Shown here piece after piece: positions 1-9,298 of a DNA stretch of 64,000 bases. How positions within the stretch are numbered: position 1 is the first letter of the stretch; every line of letters begins with the position of its first letter. Under the pieces are notes generated by a model. That model was not told the origin of the DNA, ran no database searches, and worked only from the letters and a program-made list of their open reading frames with translations. The position numbers and the translations under genes were made by a program. This DNA is from Marinomonas flavescens (GTDB taxonomy: Bacteria > Pseudomonadota > Gammaproteobacteria > Pseudomonadales > Marinomonadaceae), in the NCBI RefSeq assembly GCF_004352835.1, contig NZ_SJSB01000005.1:62001-126000 (forward strand), written 5' to 3'.

Positions 1-318
1 AACAGTCACCCTGATTGAATGGTGACGTTAACAGCGAGTAATAAATTGAAAAGAAGCAACCATATTTTTCTCTTGTAAGCATATGGTGACTGGCCGTGAA
101 GATAAAGTAGTAAAATAACTTCTTCTTTTCTTTCAAGGTTTTTACTGTCGCTGGCAATTAGGGACGAAAGCGGCCTCACACTGAACAACCTATGAAGTAA
201 AGCAAGAATAATGCCGAAGCGCATGGCTAAAGACACACTCACTTGACCTTTTTGAACAAAAGTAGGGCGAGTGTGCTTAAGCAAAGCATTGCGAGACCGT
301 CTAATACGTAACTGTATT
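1..318. other. Left-edge region without a recognisable gene
   Basis: This stretch lies downstream of the chemoreceptor gene, which is read leftwards. An open frame of about 106 codons runs leftwards from a GTG at 326 to 6 and overlaps the last 8 bases of the chemoreceptor gene. Its product would be rich in Arg and Lys in the first third and hydrophobic near the end. I see no family motif or convincing ribosome binding site. It may be a small membrane protein, a decayed gene or non-coding sequence; I favour non-coding. Confidence 0.25.
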
Positions 319-1935
319 TCAAACACTGAATTGTTTAATTAATCCGCGAAGTTGTGTGGCACAGTGTTGTAGATGCTCGACAGAGGTCTGAATATCACTT
401 GAGTTTCGCGTTGTTGTTTCGCAGATATGAGCAATGCTTTCTAAAGTCGAATTTACCGTATTGGATGCGTCATGTTGACGATTCGCTGCTTGCGTTATAT
501 TACCGTTTAATTCAGAAATGGATAATACCCCATTGGCTATGTCGTTAAAGGCTTGACCCGCTTCTTCTGTTTTTTGTACGCCTTCATTAGCAGTATGCTG
601 TACCGTCTCCATGACATTCACAGAGACCAGCGTTTGTTGAGTGAGTCCATCAATCAGTTTGCCAATTTCTGTCGCCGCTAATTGAGATCGCTGTGCTAAT
701 TGTCTTACTTCGTCTGCGACAACAGCAAAACCACGACCTTGTTCACCTGCTCTGGCGGCTTCAATAGCAGCATTTAATGCTAGTAAGTTTGTTTGGTTCG
801 CTACCTCAGAAATAATACTTAAGCGGTCGTTAATATTAGTGACATCCTCTCTTAGTTGATGAATGTTTTTGGTGGCATTTCCTACCTCGATAGAGAGTTG
901 TTGGATTTCTTTCTTCGCTTTGTCCATGACACCGAGGCCTTGCTTAGAATGCAGGCCGAGTGTTTGTGCTGTATTGCTAGCACGCTCTGCAATACCAAGC
1001 GTTTCATCGACGGAGATCAATACACTTTGCATTAGCGATGTAGCTTGCTCAGTGTCATTGAGTTGCGTTGCTACGCTGGTGGCTGTTTTTTGAGTCGATT
1101 GATTGGTTTGATCAACAATATTGTCTAGCATTTCACTGGAATGACTGACTTCTCGAACAATAGATTGAAAATCTCCCATCATGGTATTGAACGCATCGGC
1201 CATTTCCCCCATTTCGTCATTACCATTGAAATCTACTCGACGAGTCAAATCCCCAGACTCTTTCACTGATGTCATTGTGTTGCATAGACTAGTCACGCGC
1301 GCTGTTACTAAGTGGATAATATACAGCGCAGTCCCGCCTACGAGTATTGTTAACACACCAACTAAAATGGCGTAATTAATAACGGCGTCTAGGAAAACAT
1401 TCCACACTGTATCCATAGAATCAGTTGCAATAAAAGTGAGCTGCCAAGGTTGAAAAGAGGAGGCGCTCGCAATCATTCTATGTGTTCTTTGCTGGTCTCC
1501 TTGATACTCAAAACGTAATGAGTGAATGTCAGGGCGAGTTCCAGCTAGGCCATTACGAGCTGGCAGCGCAGAAAGCAGCGAAGCTGGTGCTATGTGACCA
1601 GTATAATCATGGGAGGAAGCGAGCAGTTTGTTGGATTGGTCTAAAATCCACAATCCTTGTCGATCGCCATAACGAATCGTTGATAATGCTTGTACTGCGT
1701 GTTGCTTGGCTTGTTGTTCGGTTATTTGACCGTCTTTTTGTGATTGATAAATAGGGGCAATAATTGAGTTAGCGATATTAAGAATATCTTGAGTGTGATC
1801 TTCTCTGTCGTGAATACTACTTTGAAAAAGTGTTGTGAGTGATACCAGAATTAACGCAGCGGTTCCCATCGACATGAGCCCAATAATAGCCCACAACTTA
1901 TAGCGTATTTTTATATTGTTAATACGATTTAACAT
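319..1935 (-). CDS. Methyl-accepting chemotaxis protein with a single Cache sensor domain
   Basis: This 538-residue inner-membrane chemoreceptor relays periplasmic ligand binding to the CheA/CheW array. A first membrane segment lies at about residues 12-34. The periplasmic part carries the DRQGLWILD stretch typical of small single Cache (sCache_2) domains. A second membrane segment lies near residues 185-208, followed by a HAMP linker. The cytoplasmic rod contains the highly conserved hairpin tip ([19 protein letters not shown], then [12 protein letters not shown]). There is no C-terminal pentapeptide tether for CheR/CheB; the protein ends in KQFSV. No che genes are nearby, so it is an orphan receptor. 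The ligand cannot be read from sequence; small carboxylates are common for this sensor class. Confidence 0.93.
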   Translation of the reverse strand: MLNRINNIKIRYKLWAIIGLMSMGTAALILVSLTTLFQSSIHDREDHTQDILNIANSIIAPIYQSQKDGQITEQQAKQHAVQALSTIRYGDRQGLWILDQSNKLLASSHDYTGHIAPASLLSALPARNGLAGTRPDIHSLRFEYQGDQQRTHRMIASASSFQPWQLTFIATDSMDTVWNVFLDAVINYAILVGVLTILVGGTALYIIHLVTARVTSLCNTMTSVKESGDLTRRVDFNGNDEMGEMADAFNTMMGDFQSIVREVSHSSEMLDNIVDQTNQSTQKTATSVATQLNDTEQATSLMQSVLISVDETLGIAERASNTAQTLGLHSKQGLGVMDKAKKEIQQLSIEVGNATKNIHQLREDVTNINDRLSIISEVANQTNLLALNAAIEAARAGEQGRGFAVVADEVRQLAQRSQLAATEIGKLIDGLTQQTLVSVNVMETVQHTANEGVQKTEEAGQAFNDIANGVLSISELNGNITQAANRQHDASNTVNSTLESIAHICETTTRNSSDIQTSVEHLQHCATQLRGLIKQFSV

Positions 1936-2160
1936 AGACTTCCCCTAGAATACATCACACTCATTCTACGGCTGTGATGTTCGGAACTCGAACGTAAAAC
2001 GTTGATCTATATCACAGAATAAGACATCAATAGGCGTTATTTCATCCTATGCACCAAGATAAAGCGAAGAGAAAGCAATAGGGCTCTTTAGAACTACCTT
2101 TCTAAATGTGAAACGAGGTAAACTTAATGGCCTATTTTATTATCTAACTTAGAGACTTTA

Positions 2161-2592
2161 TTGAATTATCTTATTGTTTTTGCTGTTTCATTCTTATCGG
2201 CGACAGTTTTACCTTTGGGTTCAGAAGGGGTGTTGCTTTATTATGTGAGTGAAGCAAATTCAGCGATTGTTTGGTTATGGTTTTGGGCTAGTATAGGTAA
2301 CACGCTTGGGGCGTTAACAAATTGGTATTTGGGGCGATATTTGGCTCAATACGAACACAGTAAGTGGTTTCCTGTTAGTATAAAAAGTCGGCAGAAAGCG
2401 GAACACTTTTTTAATCGATATGGGATCTGGACATTACTGTTTACTTGGCTTCCTATCATTGGCGATGCTATTTCATTGGTTGCTGGTGTATTTCATACGC
2501 CAATAAGGTATTTTTTACCTTTCGTTTTTATCGGTAAGGCGGCAAGATATGCATTACTTTTATGGGGACAAAGCTGGTTACTTAATGGTTAA
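2161..2592 (+). CDS. YqaA-type DedA/SNARE-associated family membrane protein
   Basis: This is a 143-residue integral membrane protein. It matches the YqaA group of the DedA/VTT superfamily: an N-terminal SFLSATVLPLGSEGVLL segment, a central GNTLGALTNWYLGR motif, then RYGIWTLLFTWLPIIGD and a closing GKAARYALL helix. DedA-superfamily proteins are implicated in lipid or small-molecule movement across the inner membrane, but the YqaA branch has no settled role. I chose a TTG start at 2161 because no in-frame ATG is available, an in-frame stop lies at 2125-2127, and a weak GAG-containing ribosome site precedes it. It is followed after about 42 bases by the SPOR lipoprotein gene, so the two may be cotranscribed. 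Confidence 0.82.
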   Translation: MNYLIVFAVSFLSATVLPLGSEGVLLYYVSEANSAIVWLWFWASIGNTLGALTNWYLGRYLAQYEHSKWFPVSIKSRQKAEHFFNRYGIWTLLFTWLPIIGDAISLVAGVFHTPIRYFLPFVFIGKAARYALLLWGQSWLLNG

Positions 2593-2634
2593 CCAAGCTC
2601 TGTATTATAGCTATACACGGAGGATTGAATAGAT

Positions 2635-3315
2635 ATGGGTATACTAAAAAAACTCTTGTTAGTGTCTGTGGCGTTGTCGCTAAGTGCTTGTTCTATGTTT
2701 GAAGGTAAAAATACTTTCATGACGTATCAAGATCTGCAAGATAAAGTCAAAACACACGATACTGAATTGCAAGATATGAAAGCAAAATTGAATCGAATTG
2801 ATGAGTTGCAAACCGAAGTTGCTGAACTCAAAAAATCCAAAGGTGTGACAGATTCAAGCCAGCCAATGATTTCTACCGTGGCTTCTGATGAAAATAATCT
2901 TGCGGACGGTAAGGCAATGGCTGCGTCTGATGTGGTTCCAGCCATTACGGTTGCACCAATCGTTGAAAGTCAGTCTACTAAGATGAAGCCTAAAGCGGCT
3001 CAGGCGACGGTGATTACACCGGTAGCTGCCCCGACTAAATACAAAGAAAAAGACAATAGCTATGGTGTTCAGCTAGCCGCTTACGGCTCTCACAATGAAG
3101 CAGTACGTGGTTGGCAAGTTCTTAGTAATGCGTCGCCAGATACGTATGTAAATCTTGTTCCTCATGTGAATGAAAAACAAATAAACGGACGTACTATGTA
3201 TCAATTGAAAGTTGGGCCATTTTTGGATCGAGCTTACGGCGCAGATTTTTGTAATATGTTGAAACAAAAAGGCCAAGATTGTTTGGTTAATAAATACGAT
3301 GGAAAGCCTCTATAA
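2635..3315 (+). CDS. SPOR-domain outer-membrane lipoprotein
   Basis: The product has 226 residues. A lipoprotein signal peptide ends in the lipobox L-S-A-C, with Cys19 as the acylated residue. Residues about 30-70 form heptad-rich sequence (DLQDKVKTHDTELQDMKAKL) that should be coiled coil. A low-complexity Ala/Thr/Pro linker follows. The last 80 residues form a SPOR fold (YGVQLAAYGSHNEAVRGW, then MYQLKVGPF). SPOR domains bind denuded septal peptidoglycan glycans, so a role in the cell envelope or at the division site is likely. It is not one of the named SPOR proteins (FtsN, DamX, RlpA) by architecture. The gene ends just before a strong terminator. Confidence 0.8.
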   Translation: MGILKKLLLVSVALSLSACSMFEGKNTFMTYQDLQDKVKTHDTELQDMKAKLNRIDELQTEVAELKKSKGVTDSSQPMISTVASDENNLADGKAMAASDVVPAITVAPIVESQSTKMKPKAAQATVITPVAAPTKYKEKDNSYGVQLAAYGSHNEAVRGWQVLSNASPDTYVNLVPHVNEKQINGRTMYQLKVGPFLDRAYGADFCNMLKQKGQDCLVNKYDGKPL

Positions 3316-3353
3316 CGGCAATTGTATCTATAGACACTATTCTCTGTGTAGAA

Positions 3354-3377
3354 AACGCGCCAATTGGCGCGTTTTTT
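3354..3377 (+). terminator. Rho-independent terminator after the SPOR lipoprotein gene
   Basis: An 8-bp perfect stem (AACGCGCC with GGCGCGTT, AATT loop) is followed by a run of T residues. It sits about 40 bases after the lipoprotein stop codon. Confidence 0.88.
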
Positions 3378-3425
3378 TATCGTGTTTTTGACCACTATTC
3401 CTGATTATTAAAGAGGGTATTTGTT

Positions 3426-3545
3426 TTGATTGTTAGGTGTGAAAATTTAACAAATTTATCCAAGTTGCTTGAGTTAGAGCAAGCTGTGGTAGACGCTGAA
3501 AGGCCATTCAATCCCTTAATTAAACAATCTAGTGTTTTTTATTAA
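3426..3545 (+). pseudogene. N-terminal remnant of a GNAT acetyltransferase
   Basis: From a TTG at 3426, preceded by an AAGAGGG ribosome site at 3411-3417, a frame of 39 codons runs to a TAA at 3543. The product includes LLELEQAVVDAERPFNP. By my recollection of the family this resembles the first 40 residues of a GNAT N-acetyltransferase branch with an E-Q-x-V-x-x-A-E-R-P-[FY]-N signature. Such proteins normally run to about 150-160 residues and contain the acetyl-CoA loop, and nothing of that follows here. The frame stops at a 20-bp palindrome. I read it as a truncated relic whose ribosome site has survived; a genuine 39-residue peptide is possible. Confidence 0.5.
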
Positions 3546-3557
3546 GGCCTTAATAAA
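3538..3557. repeat. 20-bp perfect palindrome
   Basis: The sequence reads identically on both strands, centred on AAGGCCTT, and flanking symmetry breaks at the next base. It covers the stop codon of the GNAT remnant and lies about 70 bp upstream of the hydratase-like gene at 3627. It could be an operator for a dimeric regulator, or the scar of the event that truncated the acetyltransferase. Confidence 0.45.
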
Positions 3558-3626
3558 TCTTAATATTTTTTGCTCTAAAACAATTTAGTTTAACGATGAC
3601 TCCCCAACAACTTATAGGCAAAACGT

Positions 3627-4325
3627 ATGCATTTTGAAGCGTATAAAACGACGTTACAAGCTTTTCGCGATCAAGGCTTTTCTGATTTGGATCTTGCCAA
3701 TATAACCTTGCCCGAGTTGGATGCGTTGTTGGATGATCAAGCCCATTTGATTGCCTCCTTGCTTGAGCAAGGTGCTGTGATTGCTGGCTGGAAAATTGTC
3801 GATAGAAATGACGGTGTTATTATTTCACCGATCTTTGATTTTCAGGTTGTGCCTACAACGGGTGAAACGGTGTCCCGCGAAGTACTGCGTGGCACAGAAA
3901 TGGAAGTTTGCTTTCAGTTAAACGTTCCTACGTCCAATGAATCAATCAGTGAATTGGTGGCTAGTCTGGATACTTATGCTGCCGTTGAGCTAATCCGTCC
4001 AGCTATAAATACATTGAATCATCCAGCCTGTGATTTCTTTTTTAACTACGGCGTGCTGATTTCACAAAAAACGCTTTCTGGTGATTTAGTTTTTAATGGT
4101 GGGCATCAAGGGTATAAGTTTGCTTTTTCAATTGAACAGGCCGCTGAGCGAAAAAGAAGTGTACTGAAACAGGGGGTTCTTGAGTGTATTCGTCGTGGAT
4201 ATGCAGGAAAAGACTATTTTTTTATTACGGGAACACTAAATGGGCTTGTCTCAGTGGCGGATTCTATTGGGTTTAATTCACTGACGAATCACGATGAGAC
4301 ACTGATTAGTTTTAATGTTCTTTAG
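3627..4325 (+). CDS. 2-keto-4-pentenoate hydratase/decarboxylase-like protein (MhpD/FAH fold)
   Basis: The product has 232 residues. The pattern fits the MhpD-like hydratase branch of the fumarylacetoacetate hydrolase superfamily. GWKI near residue 54 corresponds to the family's GxKxG-type stretch. E91-x-E93 (EMEV) and E121 (AAVELI) occupy the places of the metal-binding glutamates. The C-terminal half has a GTLNGLVSVADSIGF segment like the family's G-[ST]-LTG-x-x-x-V-x-x-GD region. Members hydrate or decarboxylate 2-oxo-enoic acids from aromatic breakdown. No other meta-cleavage genes are near, so the substrate is unknown. It is somewhat shorter than the usual 260 residues and quite divergent. 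Confidence 0.68.
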   Translation: MHFEAYKTTLQAFRDQGFSDLDLANITLPELDALLDDQAHLIASLLEQGAVIAGWKIVDRNDGVIISPIFDFQVVPTTGETVSREVLRGTEMEVCFQLNVPTSNESISELVASLDTYAAVELIRPAINTLNHPACDFFFNYGVLISQKTLSGDLVFNGGHQGYKFAFSIEQAAERKRSVLKQGVLECIRRGYAGKDYFFITGTLNGLVSVADSIGFNSLTNHDETLISFNVL

Positions 4326-4382
4326 AAGGTAGTACGAGCAGGAAATACCAGAGGCAAAGGCCTCTGGTATGAGCAAGAATGC

Positions 4383-5993
4383 TTAGCTTTTAACGGTTTG
4401 ATTGATACTTAGCGCCATTGCTTCAGCGATTTTTATACCATCAATAGCGGCAGACATAATGCCGCCAGCGTAACCGGCGCCTTCTCCTGCCGGATACAAA
4501 CCTTTCGTGTTTATGCTCTGGAAGCTCTCATCACGTTTGATATTGATCGGCGCTGATGTACGTGTTTCAACACCCGTTAAGAGAGCATCTTCAAAGGAGA
4601 AGCCATTAATTTTCCTATTGAATGCAGGAATGGCTTCACGGATTGCGTCGATGCAAAAATCTGGCAAGGCGTCAGCAAGATTGGTTAATTTGATGCCGGG
4701 TTTGAATGAAGGAATTACAGAGCCCACTTCTTCTGGTGTTTCATTGCGTAAGAAAGAGCCGACTGTTTGCGCAGGAGCGTCGTAATTGCTGCCTCCCATA
4801 ACAAATGCATGGCTTTCTAACTGACGTTGGAACTCGATACCTGCTAAAGGTCCACCCGGGTAATCTGATGGGTTTATTCCAACCACTACGGCGCTATTTG
4901 CGTTGCGCTCGTTACGAGAATATTGGCTCATGCCGTTAGTAACAACGCGGTTTTCTTCGGAAGTCGCAGCGACAACAGTACCGCCTGGGCACATACAAAA
5001 GCTGTATACAGAACGCCCATTTTTACAGTGATGAACCAGCTTATAATCCGCGGCCCCCAGAATGTCATTACCAGCATTTGGACCAAAGCGGGCTTTATCA
5101 ATAGCGGATTGTTCATGTTCGATTCTAAAACCAACAGAAAAAGGTTTAGCTTCGATATAAACCCCTTTGTCATGAAGCATTTCGAAAGTGTCTCGGGCAC
5201 TGTGTCCAATAGCGAGAGCAATATGTTTGGACTCAAGTCGCTCTCCATCTGAAAGCGTGACGCCAGTGATTTGGTTGTCTTCGATATGGATGTCATCAAC
5301 ACGTGCGCTAAAGCGAATTTCACCACCGAGCTCAATAATTTGAGCACGCATTTTCTCGACCATAGCCACCAATTTGAATGTGCCGATATGTGGCTTGCTG
5401 ACAAAAAGAATTTCTTCAGGTGCGCCGGCGGCAACAAATTCATTGAGTACTTTTCGGCTGTATTGTTTTGGGTCTTTGACTTGGCTGTACAGTTTGCCGT
5501 CTGAGAAGGTCCCCGCGCCGCCTTCACCAAATTGTACATTGGATTCTGTATTGAGTACTTTTTTGCGCCAAAAACCAAATGTGTCCTTGGTTCGTTCTCG
5601 TACTTCTTTGCCACGTTCTAGAATAATAGGCTTGTAACCCATTTGAGCAAGCACTAGGCCTGCTAATAAGCCACAAGGGCCAAAGCCAATAACAATCGGG
5701 CGTTCTGCTAATGTCGCTGGCGCTTGTGCAACTGGGTGGTAGTTGAGGTCTGGCGTTGCTTTAATTTGCTGGCTATCGGAAAATTTATTCAACAAAGCTT
5801 GGTTGTTTAAGGTTTCAACATCCAAAGTATAGGTCAGAAGAATAGAAGCTTTCTTTCTTGCGTCATAGCCGCGTCGAAAAACTGAAAATCGAACAAGTTG
5901 ATCTGCTTTAATGCCCAAAGTGGACAAAATAACTTGCTCTAATGCGGTGTCATTATGATCCAAAGGTAGCTGTATATTCGTAAGTCTAATCAT
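4383..5993 (-). CDS. Uncharacterised FAD-dependent dehydrogenase (COG2509 type)
   Basis: This is a 536-residue cytosolic flavoprotein. The first 90 residues form a small domain preceding the Rossmann FAD motif, VIGFGPCGLLAGLVLAQMG (GxGPxG). The segments NVQFGEGGAGTFSDGKLYS and CMCPGGTVVAA are strongly characteristic of this family. The C-terminal GEGAGYAGGIMSAAIDGI closes the FAD site and gives the usual 'GIMSAAxDG' end. Family members are widespread in bacteria and have no established substrate. It stands alone, convergent with the hydratase-like gene, with 57 bases between the stops. Confidence 0.88.
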   Translation of the reverse strand: MIRLTNIQLPLDHNDTALEQVILSTLGIKADQLVRFSVFRRGYDARKKASILLTYTLDVETLNNQALLNKFSDSQQIKATPDLNYHPVAQAPATLAERPIVIGFGPCGLLAGLVLAQMGYKPIILERGKEVRERTKDTFGFWRKKVLNTESNVQFGEGGAGTFSDGKLYSQVKDPKQYSRKVLNEFVAAGAPEEILFVSKPHIGTFKLVAMVEKMRAQIIELGGEIRFSARVDDIHIEDNQITGVTLSDGERLESKHIALAIGHSARDTFEMLHDKGVYIEAKPFSVGFRIEHEQSAIDKARFGPNAGNDILGAADYKLVHHCKNGRSVYSFCMCPGGTVVAATSEENRVVTNGMSQYSRNERNANSAVVVGINPSDYPGGPLAGIEFQRQLESHAFVMGGSNYDAPAQTVGSFLRNETPEEVGSVIPSFKPGIKLTNLADALPDFCIDAIREAIPAFNRKINGFSFEDALLTGVETRTSAPINIKRDESFQSINTKGLYPAGEGAGYAGGIMSAAIDGIKIAEAMALSINQTVKS

Positions 5994-6321
5994 AGAAAAA
6001 AATTTGATCTTGAAATAGTGAGGCTATTAACGAGCCGGGAAGGGAATAATAAGCCATTTTAAGATAAAAATCTGGTCTGAATGCTTCAAAAATTATCGAT
6101 ATTGCTTACTGGTCGTCGCAGCTGATTTGAATTTTTGGGTTGTGATTGCGAAGTGTCAACAGTGATTAATGCTAAGCGTTTTTAAATTTATTACAGCTTC
6201 TTTGTTGTCGATCGAACTGGACATTGCTCTAATAGAATAAAATATTTACCAGCGGATGTAATAGGTTGATATGATAGCCTTTCTTCTACAAACTAACCCG
6301 AATGTTCACTTAAGTTGACGA
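5994..6321. other. Divergent intergenic region, nothing recognised
   Basis: This separates the flavoprotein gene (leftward) from the small regulator-like gene (rightward) and must hold promoters for both. It is AT-rich, and I see no open frame, strong hairpin or known operator. Confidence 0.5.
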
Positions 6322-6678
6322 ATGAAAAAGTCAGACAAAAAACTCGAAAATGAATTAAGAAAAGCGTTAACAAAAGTCTGTGATCGAATGTTATACGATA
6401 TTGAAGGATTTATTTGGTTAACGCACTTGGTTGATTTTAATTCATATCCTAAATCGCTCAGAATTGTGTGCGTATTTCGACAAGATGAAGAGCTAAAAAG
6501 GGCATTGGAAACGAAACAAGATGAGCTTTTTTGTTGCCTCATTCAGGATGAGTTAGTTCGTGCCAATGTTTCTATTAAAAATAGTCACCAGTATGTGTTT
6601 TTTGATACGCAAGAAGCGTGCGAAAGAAGCGATGAAGGAAACTGGAACCGACGTTTTAACCGGCTTGAGCTTCATTAA
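6322..6678 (+). CDS. Conserved small protein of unknown function
   Basis: The product has 118 residues with no membrane segment. The middle (DIEGFIWLTHLVDFNSYPKSLRIVCVF) and the end (FFDTQEACERSDEGNWNRRF) resemble a conserved gammaproteobacterial family that is often auto-named a Fis-family regulator. I see no Fis-type helix-turn-helix at the C-terminus, so that name is not supported here. The acidic and basic residues are mixed, and the first 20 residues are strongly charged. It lies upstream of, and in the same direction as, the diguanylate cyclase gene, with a 180-bp gap that argues against tight coupling. Confidence 0.65.
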   Translation: MKKSDKKLENELRKALTKVCDRMLYDIEGFIWLTHLVDFNSYPKSLRIVCVFRQDEELKRALETKQDELFCCLIQDELVRANVSIKNSHQYVFFDTQEACERSDEGNWNRRFNRLELH

Positions 6679-6861
6679 GGTATAGATATTTTAAGAGAAT
6701 AATGAATTCCTGCGTGGGACTCATGAAATTCTATTTTAAATTTAATAAAGAAGTTGAATTAATGCTTCTATAATTAAGGTGAACATCATCAATTTCACAG
6801 GCTATAAAAAAGAAATTCGTAAAATAAAATTAACGTCAAATAGTATAAAGAGGCCATTGTA

Positions 6862-8256
6862 ATGCCACTTTCAGATGCCAATGATTACCTGAATGGCGAG
6901 CAAATCAAGCATTCAAATTTGAGTCGTTTTATTATAGGAATAGGCCAACCGATTGGGCTAATTACTATGTTATTAGGACTGTTAGTTCTGGTTGGTTATG
7001 CCTTTAACCTTGAGTATTTATATCGGCCTATTGTTAACGGACCTGCTACCAATCCATTGACTGCCACGATAGTCGTGCTGGTGGCGTTAAGTATTGAAAT
7101 GAGTAACCGAGTCATCAGCAAAAAAATGCCTGTACTATTGGGTCTAGTTGCGACTGTTCTCTGCACTTTATATATTGTAGAGGGTGCCAGTGGCATTCCA
7201 TTCACCACGACCCTAGTGCCATTCCAATCAATAGTAGACCGTGACTTATTACTTGGTAAAAGCAATTCAGTTGGCGTTAATACTGCGTTTATGTTGCTGC
7301 TTTTAGCACTGTCTCATTTGTCTTATATTTTTAAGTTTCCTCTTATTTCCCAGTTGCTTTCCTTTACCGCGTTATGTTTCCCGCTAATATCCATAACTGG
7401 GTATGCTTATGGTTTAACCGCGTTTTATGGCTCCATGTCACTCCTTTCTACTACTCTCGGTGTTTTGCTTTGTATTGGTACATTGGCGGTAACAGCCGAT
7501 AAAGGCGGATTGAGGGCATTATTGTCACCTTATATAGGCGGTAAGATTGCCCGTATCCAAATATTACTTGGGTATTTTGTGCCTTTGTTGATCGGTTATA
7601 TGGTGATCCGTTCGTTAGTGAACTCTAGTCAAAACAGTATCTTTGGTATTTACGTTGTATCAATTTGCTGGTTTATTGCTCTGCTTGTGGTGGTGAGTGC
7701 CATTATGCAAGAAAAAGTAGACAGTAAGCGCCGCGAAATGGAACAAATGTTGCATCATTCTGCAATGACGGATGAATTGACTCAGTTACCTAATAGGCGC
7801 TTCTTTATGGAGATGGCGGCTCAGAAACTGGAAGAAGATCGTGAGTTAGTCGCGCCTTTGACGTCTTGGCTGCTAATGATAGACATTGATCATTTTAAGA
7901 AAGTGAATGACACAGCTGGTCACGAAATGGGTGACAAGATATTAATCGAATTTGCTCGAATATTGAATAAATTTGTCCGTGAAGAGGATTTGATCTGTCG
8001 CTTAGGAGGTGAAGAGTTTTCACTTTATTTAAGTGAAATGACCAAAGAAGAAGCCTCAATAGTTGCGGACAGTATTCGTAGAGCAGTTGAAGAAATCGTA
8101 GTACCAGACTATACAGAAAAACATGGTCATATTACGACCTCTATTGGTTGCGCTCACGTAAGCGACAAAGAGGGCGTTGATCATGCATTAAGATTGGCCG
8201 ACAGTGCGCTTTATCTTTCTAAAAGCTCGGGCCGCAATCGGGTGACTTTCTCGTAG
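6862..8256 (+). CDS. Membrane-bound diguanylate cyclase (GGDEF domain)
   Basis: The 464-residue product makes cyclic di-GMP from two GTP. About 280 N-terminal residues form a multi-helix membrane domain of roughly eight segments, with no recognisable periplasmic sensor. A short helical linker ending in MTDELTQLPNRRFF leads into the GGDEF domain. The signature is GGEEF, which is catalytically competent. An RxxD inhibitory site (REED) lies five residues before it, so product feedback is expected. The substrate-binding segment DIDHFKKVNDTAGH is intact. There is no EAL domain. The membrane domain presumably senses a signal within or through the bilayer. Confidence 0.92.
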   Translation: MPLSDANDYLNGEQIKHSNLSRFIIGIGQPIGLITMLLGLLVLVGYAFNLEYLYRPIVNGPATNPLTATIVVLVALSIEMSNRVISKKMPVLLGLVATVLCTLYIVEGASGIPFTTTLVPFQSIVDRDLLLGKSNSVGVNTAFMLLLLALSHLSYIFKFPLISQLLSFTALCFPLISITGYAYGLTAFYGSMSLLSTTLGVLLCIGTLAVTADKGGLRALLSPYIGGKIARIQILLGYFVPLLIGYMVIRSLVNSSQNSIFGIYVVSICWFIALLVVVSAIMQEKVDSKRREMEQMLHHSAMTDELTQLPNRRFFMEMAAQKLEEDRELVAPLTSWLLMIDIDHFKKVNDTAGHEMGDKILIEFARILNKFVREEDLICRLGGEEFSLYLSEMTKEEASIVADSIRRAVEEIVVPDYTEKHGHITTSIGCAHVSDKEGVDHALRLADSALYLSKSSGRNRVTFS

Positions 8257-8413
8257 TAGGGATGAATTTCATATTGAAGTTTAAAGTTATCGTAAAATTT
8301 TTGACCTAGTGGTTAAAATCTTGTAATGATAATGACACATGGACAATTAAGAAATGGGATTAGGTTGCTTAGTAAGTCCTTGTTTTAGCTTATTCACTTA
8401 AAGGAGTTTGGAA

Positions 8414-9241
8414 ATGGTTCCGACTAGATTACGTACACTACTTGTCTCTACCGCTATATTGGTGGGAAGTGTTTCTTTACCAGCATGGGCAGATGACGCT
8501 TCGTACACTACGAAAAATTTGAATGAACAGTTGGTCATGTCCAACTTATGGATGCAAGCTTCCGCTGAATTTAGAGGAATGTCTTATCAAGCATTTAATT
8601 TAGCGAAAATGCGTTTTGATAGTTATGCAAGTACTCATAAAGGCGATAAAAAAATTGCAATCGTGGTCGATGCTGATGAAACAATCATTAGCAACAGCGC
8701 TTATGAATCTTGGTTAGTGGGCAGAAATGAAAGCTACTCCAGTAAAACATGGGGAGAGTGGATGGCTTCTGCAGAAGCAACCGCTTTGCCGGGTGCTGTT
8801 GATTTCTTAAATTATGCGGTGAAACATGGTGCGGAAGTATTCTATATTACTAACCGTAAAATGAGTGGTTTGGAAGGTACGCGCAAAAACCTAAAAGAAC
8901 TTGGTTTTCCTGATGTTGATGATGCGCATTTGATGCTGAAAACAACGACGAGCGATAAAGAACCTCGTCGCCTAAAAGTAGCAGAGCATTATGATATTGC
9001 ATTATTCATGGGCGACAACCTGAATGATTTTTCTAAAGACTTTAAAACTAAGAGTCTAAAAGAAAGTTATGCTGCAGTCGAAAAAGATAAGGCATTATTT
9101 GGTACTAAATTTATCCTGTTACCAAACCCAGCCTACGGTGATTGGGAAGGAAAAGTTTATAATAATAATTGGGGTGCGTCTGCTGCGGAAAAAGATGCTA
9201 TGCGTAAAGCTCATCTTCATGCTTGGCAACCAAAAAAATAA
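8414..9241 (+). CDS. Secreted HAD acid phosphatase, e(P4)/class B-C-like
   Basis: The product has 275 residues from the ATG at 8414. I prefer this start because AAGGAG at 8401-8406 is seven bases upstream, whereas a TTG at 8408 would be too close. A Sec signal peptide ends at AWA-DD near residue 26. There is no lipobox cysteine, so the mature protein should be soluble in the periplasm, unlike classic lipoprotein e(P4). The HAD nucleophile motif is D86-x-D88-E-T (VVDADETIISNS), and a GDNLNDF acidic motif comes late. Relatives are broad acid phosphatases or 5'-nucleotidases that release nucleosides or phosphate for uptake. A terminator follows directly, so it is monocistronic. Confidence 0.85.
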   Translation: MVPTRLRTLLVSTAILVGSVSLPAWADDASYTTKNLNEQLVMSNLWMQASAEFRGMSYQAFNLAKMRFDSYASTHKGDKKIAIVVDADETIISNSAYESWLVGRNESYSSKTWGEWMASAEATALPGAVDFLNYAVKHGAEVFYITNRKMSGLEGTRKNLKELGFPDVDDAHLMLKTTTSDKEPRRLKVAEHYDIALFMGDNLNDFSKDFKTKSLKESYAAVEKDKALFGTKFILLPNPAYGDWEGKVYNNNWGASAAEKDAMRKAHLHAWQPKK

Positions 9242-9270
9242 TCCCATAACACTTCTTAAAAATGCATAGA

Positions 9271-9298
9271 AAGGCCGATCTTTGATCGGTCTTTTTTT
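9271..9298 (+). terminator. Rho-independent terminator after the acid phosphatase gene
   Basis: A roughly 10-bp stem (with one G-U pair) around a TTT loop, CCGATC pairing with GATCGG, is followed by a run of seven T residues. Confidence 0.9.

Noticed and set aside
6..326. 106-codon leftward open frame starting at a GTG inside the end of the chemoreceptor gene
   Set aside because: No family motif, weak start and odd composition; treated as probably non-coding left-edge sequence.
6322..6678. Naming the 118-residue protein a Fis-type DNA-binding regulator
   Set aside because: No helix-turn-helix of the Fis kind is visible; kept as a conserved protein of unknown function.
8280..8413. Possible Fur half-site (TAATGATAATGA) before the acid phosphatase gene
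   Set aside because: Only half of the dyad is present and AT-rich DNA gives such matches by chance.
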